Part shown: one piece after another, positions 59,258-64,000 of the stretch | Position numbering within the stretch: position 1 is the stretch's first letter | Layout of the letters: each line of letters begins with the position of its first letter | Source of the DNA: Prochlorococcus sp. AG-347-N23 | GTDB taxonomy: Bacteria; Cyanobacteriota; Cyanobacteriia; PCC-6307; Cyanobiaceae | Direction of reading: 5' to 3' | Length of the DNA stretch: 64,000 bases | Assembly (NCBI GenBank): GCA_003281125.1 | Contig: QCCW01000001.1 | Coordinates: 1 to 64,000 of the forward strand | Notes under the pieces: generated by a model | Told to the model about the DNA's origin: nothing | What the model saw: the letters and a program-made list of their open reading frames with translations, nothing else | The model's database searches: none | Translations under genes and position numbers: made by a program

Positions 59258-59551
59258 ATGACAAAAATAACTAAAGAGGAAGTAAAAAAAGTCGCTCATT
59301 TAGCGAGATTAGAACTTAACGAGAATGAAATTAATAATCATGCAGAACAATTAGAAAAAATATTGGATTACATAAAACAACTTGAAAAAATTGATACAGA
59401 TGATATCCCCTGTACAACTAGAGCTATAGAGGTTGTAAATGTATTTAGAAAAGACGAAAACAAAAATTCTGATTGCAATGAAGAACTTCTAGAATTGGGT
59501 CCATCTAGAGAAGATAAATATTTTAAAGTACCAAAAATTATTAATGAATGA
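59258..59551 (+). CDS. gatC: Glutamyl-tRNA amidotransferase subunit C
   Basis: Small subunit of the GatCAB amidotransferase that turns Glu-tRNA(Gln) into Gln-tRNA(Gln). It has 97 residues: KEEVKKVAHLARLELNENE near 6-24, QLEKILDYIKQLEKIDTDDIPCT near 31-53 and a FKVPKIINE end. Its stop is 5 nt from the convergent crtR gene. GatA and GatB are not in the window. Confidence 0.9.
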   Translation: MTKITKEEVKKVAHLARLELNENEINNHAEQLEKILDYIKQLEKIDTDDIPCTTRAIEVVNVFRKDENKNSDCNEELLELGPSREDKYFKVPKIINE

Positions 59552-59556
59552 ATAAG

Positions 59557-60588
59557 TTAGTTGCTTCCAATAAATGTTTTGTTGACTATCTTTAATAAAA
59601 ATTTTTTTATTTTAAAGCCTGGATATAAATTTATGATTTTTCTTATTTTACCCCTCTTTTTGCTATGACTCCTTACACCAATTAATAAATCATAAATAAA
59701 GTTAAAGATATCTTCTTTACTTTCAAATATCCCAACCCTTTGTGGAGAACCTTTTTTATCCAATAATGGCTTAGTTTTTTCATAAGCTATTTTGTATTCA
59801 AACCAAGGAATCGAAGGCCAAAGATGATGAATGAGATGGTAATTTTGTCCCATTATTAATAAATTCATAAATTTGCTTGGATAAACTCGAGAATTTATCC
59901 ATTTATTTCTTGATCTAAATGGTCTATGGGGTAAATAATCAAAAAATATTCCTAAAGTGACTCCTACCATTAATGCTGGGCCGAACCATAAATTATAAAT
60001 TAAATTCATAAAGTCAAATTTCAAACCTGCCAAGATAATTGTTATAAATATGGATCTTTCAATTCCCCATTGCAGTAATTCATATCTTCGCCAGAGTTTT
60101 CTTTGAAAGAAAAACACCTCATGATAAAAAAATCTTGGAGCAATCAGCCAAATTGGACCAAAAGTACTGACAATATGATCTGGATCATTTTTAGGGTGAT
60201 TTACGTGTATATGATGCTGTAAATGAACTCTCGTAAAAACTGGGAAGCTAAACCCCAATAGAATGGCTGATCCATGGCCCATCGCTTGATTTATCCAAGG
60301 AACTGGGTGAGCAGCTTTATGACAGGCATCATGGATAACAGTACCTTCAATATGTAAAGCTAAAAATGCAGTGGCTACGAGTAAAGGTAAAGGCCAAACA
60401 CCTCTATACCATTGCCATATACTAAGAAAGGCAAGAAAATAACCGCCAAAAAACAAACCTAATGTTGGATTCCAAAAACTTGGCGGATCTACGTAATTTT
60501 TAATCTCTTTTTGCCAATTAAATGTTTTTGAAGAATTAGTATTTTTAGTTGTATTTATACTGGTTAAGTTTGAAATCGTTTCTTTTAT
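59557..60588 (-). CDS. crtR: Beta-carotene hydroxylase CrtR, non-canonical start
   Basis: Membrane di-iron hydroxylase that makes zeaxanthin from beta-carotene. The three His boxes are HDACHKAAH, HLQHHIHVNHP and NYHLIHHLWPSIPW, in a membrane protein with about four helices. The conserved N-terminal segment YVDPPSFWNPTLGLFFGG extends upstream of the first TTG (60456), so a start there would truncate it. In frame, only ATA (60588) and ATT (60576) precede that segment; the upstream stop is at 60592-60594. I take 60588 as a provisional start (about 343 residues). It is convergent with gatC. Confidence 0.85.
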   Translation of the reverse strand: MKETISNLTSINTTKNTNSSKTFNWQKEIKNYVDPPSFWNPTLGLFFGGYFLAFLSIWQWYRGVWPLPLLVATAFLALHIEGTVIHDACHKAAHPVPWINQAMGHGSAILLGFSFPVFTRVHLQHHIHVNHPKNDPDHIVSTFGPIWLIAPRFFYHEVFFFQRKLWRRYELLQWGIERSIFITIILAGLKFDFMNLIYNLWFGPALMVGVTLGIFFDYLPHRPFRSRNKWINSRVYPSKFMNLLIMGQNYHLIHHLWPSIPWFEYKIAYEKTKPLLDKKGSPQRVGIFESKEDIFNFIYDLLIGVRSHSKKRGKIRKIINLYPGFKIKKFLLKIVNKTFIGSN

Positions 60589-60745
60589 TCTTTAAATAAT
60601 ATAACTAATTTTATAAGATGATTGCATGCTAAAACATAAAAAATTTCTTTTAAAAGATTTTTAATTTAATTTTAATGTGTTAAATTAATCATCTTAAGAA
60701 AAAAAAATTTTAAAATAAACCTCTTTCAATTATTATTTTATTTGA

Positions 60746-60827
60746 GCGGTCGTGGCGGAATTGGTAGACGCGCGAGTTTTAGGTACTCGTATCTTCGGGT
60801 GTGGGAGTTCAAGTCTCCCCGACCGCA
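60746..60827 (+). tRNA. tRNA-Leu, anticodon UAG
   Basis: An 82-nt class II tRNA. Acceptor GCGGTCG pairs with CGACCGC, discriminator A at 60827, anticodon loop TTTAGGT gives TAG, a long variable arm GTATCTTCGGGTGT and T arm GGGAGTTCAAGTCTCCC. The genomic end is not CCA, so CCA is added enzymatically. Confidence 0.97.
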
Positions 60828-60898
60828 CTTAAGGAAATTCTGATAGATAGTTTGCTTACCTATTTCAACTCTTATAATTTAATTAAGTAATTAATTAT

Positions 60899-61348
60899 AT
60901 GAATAATTTGATATTTTATTTGGGAACTTTTTATATTTTAGTTGGGACCATTTTTTTAACTGTACCGATAATTTACCTTGAGCTTGGTAAACCAAAAGAC
61001 TTAATAAAAGCTTTTTTAAATTTATTAATAGGTTTGATATTAATAATTAAAAATAAAACCTTGGATGAATCATTTTTTGTGATTTTCCTTTTTTTAACAG
61101 TATTAGTTATTTTTTATCTAGTAGAGCTTTTTTTATTTAGATGGTACCAATTAACAGATAACGAAAAGAAAAAATTAACTACCTTTTTGGCGTTTAAAAA
61201 TAACTTTTTGAAAATATTAGAGTCTATTAATCTGGTATTTCGTGATTTCGCGCAACCTTCAAATTTTTTTAATTTTGGTAGCAATAATAAAAATACCACC
61301 CAAAAAAAGTGGGTAAGAAATGATAAAAATGATAATATAAAAGTCTGA
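60899..61348 (+). CDS. ycf66: Ycf66-like membrane protein
   Basis: A 149-residue protein with about three hydrophobic helices (near 3-27, 38-55, 60-82) and a polar, basic C-terminal tail. LELGKPKDLIKAFLNLLIGLIL near 30-51 and YLVELFLFRWYQLTDNEKKK near 79-98 follow the Ycf66 layout of cyanobacteria and some plastids; function unknown. It lies between tRNA-Leu and ileS on the same strand. Confidence 0.7.
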   Translation: MNNLIFYLGTFYILVGTIFLTVPIIYLELGKPKDLIKAFLNLLIGLILIIKNKTLDESFFVIFLFLTVLVIFYLVELFLFRWYQLTDNEKKKLTTFLAFKNNFLKILESINLVFRDFAQPSNFFNFGSNNKNTTQKKWVRNDKNDNIKV

Positions 61349-61468
61349 AATCAAATAAATTGGTTATTTGAAAATCCCAAAAAAACTACAGGTCAATTAA
61401 GAAAGAATATAATGGATTAGATTTATTTAAATAATTCTTTTGATCACCAATATTTCTTATAACGTCAT

Positions 61469-64000
61469 ATGAAATCTCAAAATAGCAAAGAACAAAAATC
61501 AGACTTTTCTTACAAAGAAACTTTAAATTTACTAAAAACTGACTTCTCAATGCGTGCTAACTCAGTTGTAAGAGAACCCGAGATTCAGAATTTTTGGGCT
61601 AACAATGATATTGATTTCCAATTAGGTTCAAGCAATTCAGGCGAAATATTTACATTACATGATGGCCCTCCTTACGCAAATGGAGCGCTTCATATGGGTC
61701 ATGCACTTAATAAAGTTTTGAAAGACATAATAAATAAGTACAAAACCTTAAGAGGATTTAGGGTTCATTTCGTACCTGGTTGGGACTGTCATGGATTACC
61801 TATTGAATTAAAAGTTCTGCAGAATTTAAAATCTGATGAAAGAAAGAATCTTGACAGCCTAAATTTAAGAAAAAAAGCAACAGATTATGCCCATATCCAA
61901 ATTAATAATCAAAAGAGCGGTTTCAAAAGGTGGGGCGTATGGGGAGATTGGAATAACCCTTACTTAACTCTTAAGAAAAGTTATGAATCTGCTCAGATTG
62001 GAGTATTTGGGAAAATGTTTTTAAATGGTTATATATATCGAGGTCTTAAACCTGTTCATTGGAGTCCCAGTTCAAGGACTGCACTTGCAGAAGCAGAATT
62101 AGAATATCCAGATCAACATTTCTCAAAAAGTATTTATGTTTCCTTAAAAATTACTAAATTATCTGTAGAAATACTTTCGAAATTATGTCAAGAAAATTCC
62201 AATATCAAAAAGGATTTTTTTCTAAATAATTCTTTCATCACTATTTGGACCACTACACCATGGACTATACCTGCAAACGAAGCAGTTGCAGTAAATCCAA
62301 AAATAGAATATGTTTTTGCTTTTGATGAAGAGAAACGAATATATCTTTTTGCAAAAGAATTATCTTCTGAAATTAGTAATAAATTTAATAAAAATTTAGA
62401 GACTCTTTTAGAAATTAAAGGTGCTAGCTTAGAAAATATAGAGTATAAACATCCAACTAAGAACAAAAATTGCAATATTGTTATTGGGGGAGATTACATT
62501 ACAACTGAATCTGGTACTGGAATTGTTCATACTGCTCCAGGTCATGGTGTTGATGATTTTAATGTTGGGCAAAAATATAATCTGCCTACTACATGTGTTG
62601 TTGATGAAAAAGGCAACTTAAATGAATTTTCGGGACAATTCAGAGGATCAAATGTTCTTAAAGACGCTAATGATTTAATTATTGAATATTTAAAGGAAAA
62701 TAATTTGCTCTTATTGCAAGAAAATTATAAGCATAGATATCCCTATGATTGGAGAACCAAAAAACCAACTATTTTTCGAGCAACAGAACAATGGTTTGCA
62801 TCTGTCAATGGCTTTAGATCGTCCGCATTAAAGGCAATTGAAGATGTTGAATGGATGCCAGCAACTGGAAAGAAAAGAATTTATTCTATGGTAGTAAGTA
62901 GAGGTGATTGGTGTATTTCTAGACAAAGGTCATGGGGGGTTCCAATTCCAGTTTTTTATAAAAAGAATGGTAATGAAATTCTTTTAAATAGCGAGACAAT
63001 TAATCATATTCAAAAACTTTTTAGTGAACACGGAGCGAATATTTGGTGGGATTGGGATGTTAAGAATCTATTGCCAGAAAATTATGCAAAAGAATCTGAT
63101 CTATGGGAAAAAGGAACAGATACAATGGACGTTTGGTTTGATTCAGGATCTAGCTGGGCCGCAGTGTGTGAACAAAGAAGTGAATTACAGTATCCAGCCG
63201 ATCTTTATTTAGAGGGCTCAGATCAACATCGAGGTTGGTTTCAGTCTTCTCTGCTCACATCTGTTGCAGTTAACAATAAACCTCCATATAAAAAAGTATT
63301 AACTCATGGTTTTGCACTTGATGAAAATGGAAGAAAAATGAGCAAATCTTTAGGTAATGTTGTTGATCCAAATATAATAATTAATGGAGGTAATAATAAA
63401 AAAACTGAACCTGCTTATGGCGCTGATGTTTTAAGGCTATGGGTCAGCTCTGTAGATTATTCAGTAGACGTTCCAATTGGTTCAAATATACTCAAGCAGC
63501 TATCAGATGTTTATAGAAAAGTTCGCAATACTGCAAGATATCTTCTAGGAAATATTCATGATTATGACCCTAATATTAATAGTTTTGAAATTGATCAATT
63601 GCCATTATTAGATCAATGGATGTTGGGCAGATTAGTTGAAGTTACAGATCAAGTATCAAATGCTTATGAAAATTATGAATTTTCAAAATTTTTCCAAATC
63701 TTACAAAGTTTTTGCGTTGTAGATCTATCAAATTTTTATTTGGATATTGCAAAAGATAGGTTATATGTAAGTTCTAAATCACAATTTAGGAGAAGATCAT
63801 GTCAGTTTGTAATGTCTAAAGTTGTTGAAAATTTATCTGTTCTTATCGCTCCAGTACTATGTCATATGGCTGAAGATATTTGGCAAAATATTCCATATTC
63901 AACTATAGAAAAATCAGTATTTCAAAGAGGATGGCCAATTTTTTCTCAGTCATGGAAAAATGAAAATCTTAATGAGAACATTTCAAATTTAAGGAATTTG
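61469..64000 (+). CDS. ileS: Isoleucyl-tRNA synthetase, 3' end cut by window edge
   Basis: Class I synthetase. The start is ATG at 61469 (MKSQNSKEQ). About 844 codons are present and the C-terminal anticodon/zinc region continues outside. HIGH-type [21 protein letters not shown] is near 68-88, the editing domain has [14 protein letters not shown] near 265-278 and [12 protein letters not shown] near 348-359, the [12 protein letters not shown] block follows, and KMSKSLGN is near 622-629. Identity is secure. Confidence 0.96.
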   Translation, partial: MKSQNSKEQKSDFSYKETLNLLKTDFSMRANSVVREPEIQNFWANNDIDFQLGSSNSGEIFTLHDGPPYANGALHMGHALNKVLKDIINKYKTLRGFRVHFVPGWDCHGLPIELKVLQNLKSDERKNLDSLNLRKKATDYAHIQINNQKSGFKRWGVWGDWNNPYLTLKKSYESAQIGVFGKMFLNGYIYRGLKPVHWSPSSRTALAEAELEYPDQHFSKSIYVSLKITKLSVEILSKLCQENSNIKKDFFLNNSFITIWTTTPWTIPANEAVAVNPKIEYVFAFDEEKRIYLFAKELSSEISNKFNKNLETLLEIKGASLENIEYKHPTKNKNCNIVIGGDYITTESGTGIVHTAPGHGVDDFNVGQKYNLPTTCVVDEKGNLNEFSGQFRGSNVLKDANDLIIEYLKENNLLLLQENYKHRYPYDWRTKKPTIFRATEQWFASVNGFRSSALKAIEDVEWMPATGKKRIYSMVVSRGDWCISRQRSWGVPIPVFYKKNGNEILLNSETINHIQKLFSEHGANIWWDWDVKNLLPENYAKESDLWEKGTDTMDVWFDSGSSWAAVCEQRSELQYPADLYLEGSDQHRGWFQSSLLTSVAVNNKPPYKKVLTHGFALDENGRKMSKSLGNVVDPNIIINGGNNKKTEPAYGADVLRLWVSSVDYSVDVPIGSNILKQLSDVYRKVRNTARYLLGNIHDYDPNINSFEIDQLPLLDQWMLGRLVEVTDQVSNAYENYEFSKFFQILQSFCVVDLSNFYLDIAKDRLYVSSKSQFRRRSCQFVMSKVVENLSVLIAPVLCHMAEDIWQNIPYSTIEKSVFQRGWPIFSQSWKNENLNENISNLRNL

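Noticed and set aside
58485..60600. Calling the glycosylase and crtR pseudogenes
   Set aside because: Both frames are intact and conserved apart from the start codon; a non-canonical start or a local error is simpler.
62188..62475. Minus-strand 95-codon frame in ileS
   Set aside because: Opposite a conserved editing domain; no independent support.

Overview
The window is a very AT-rich (about one third G+C by eye), gene-dense cyanobacterial chromosome segment. The gene content (psbA, psbO, cp12, crtR, ycf66, ycf20, phylloquinone genes, a bicA/sbtA/sbtB bicarbonate-uptake operon), the short proteins, near-absent intergenic space and scarce Shine-Dalgarno sequences point to Prochlorococcus, most likely a high-light-adapted lineage. 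This is inferred from gene content and composition; strain and clade were not computed.

Layout. 1-4.5 kb: phylloquinone (vitamin K1) genes menC, menA and the divergent isochorismate synthase, then glutathione synthetase and a glutaredoxin. 4.5-8.2 kb: prfB with a programmed +1 frameshift, a small membrane protein, ybeY, dgkA, trpG and a metallo-beta-lactamase-fold protein that has lost its metal motif. 8.2-26 kb: hisC, argS, nadC, mnmE, a DUF2062 protein, the (p)ppGpp enzyme, an orphan double ABC ATPase, rluD, rbgA, pgk, an unknown exported protein, murG, a CobC/CobD-like aminotransferase, pyrD and rnhA. 26-32.3 kb: the rplL-rplJ-rplA-rplK-nusG-secE block with an L10 leader, preceded by a ClpB-type chaperone. 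32.5-37 kb: eno, an ABC1/UbiB kinase with a coiled-coil partner, and thioredoxin reductase. 37-40 kb: bicA-like SulP transporter, sbtA, sbtB. 40-47.7 kb: hemB, a glyoxalase-fold protein, mutS2, obgE, a small conserved protein, cp12, a glutathionyl-hydroquinone-reductase-like protein and aspartoacylase. 47.7-64 kb: psbA, aroC, a KDPG-aldolase-like gene, ftsH, sat, psbO, coaBC, small proteins, pyrB, a 3-methyladenine glycosylase, gatC, crtR, tRNA-Leu(UAG), ycf66 and the first part of ileS.

Functionally this is core genome. Photosynthesis and its repair (psbA, psbO, ftsH, crtR, phylloquinone), carbon supply and Calvin-cycle control (bicA/sbtA/sbtB, cp12, pgk, eno) and thiol redox (gshB, grx, trxB, a GST) sit among translation and nucleotide or amino-acid genes. 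I see no insertion sequence, prophage, CRISPR array or genomic island.

The most interesting points are subtle. Two genes (3-methyladenine glycosylase and crtR) have conserved reading frames that no ATG, GTG or TTG can open. A 42-codon unannotated reading frame with a good ribosome-binding site lies upstream of psbA. The metallo-beta-lactamase-fold protein is degenerate, CP12 lacks its N-terminal cysteines, SbtB is tail-less, RNase HI carries an extra C-terminal domain, and several convergent genes overlap tail to tail. I did not find a convincing new multi-gene system.
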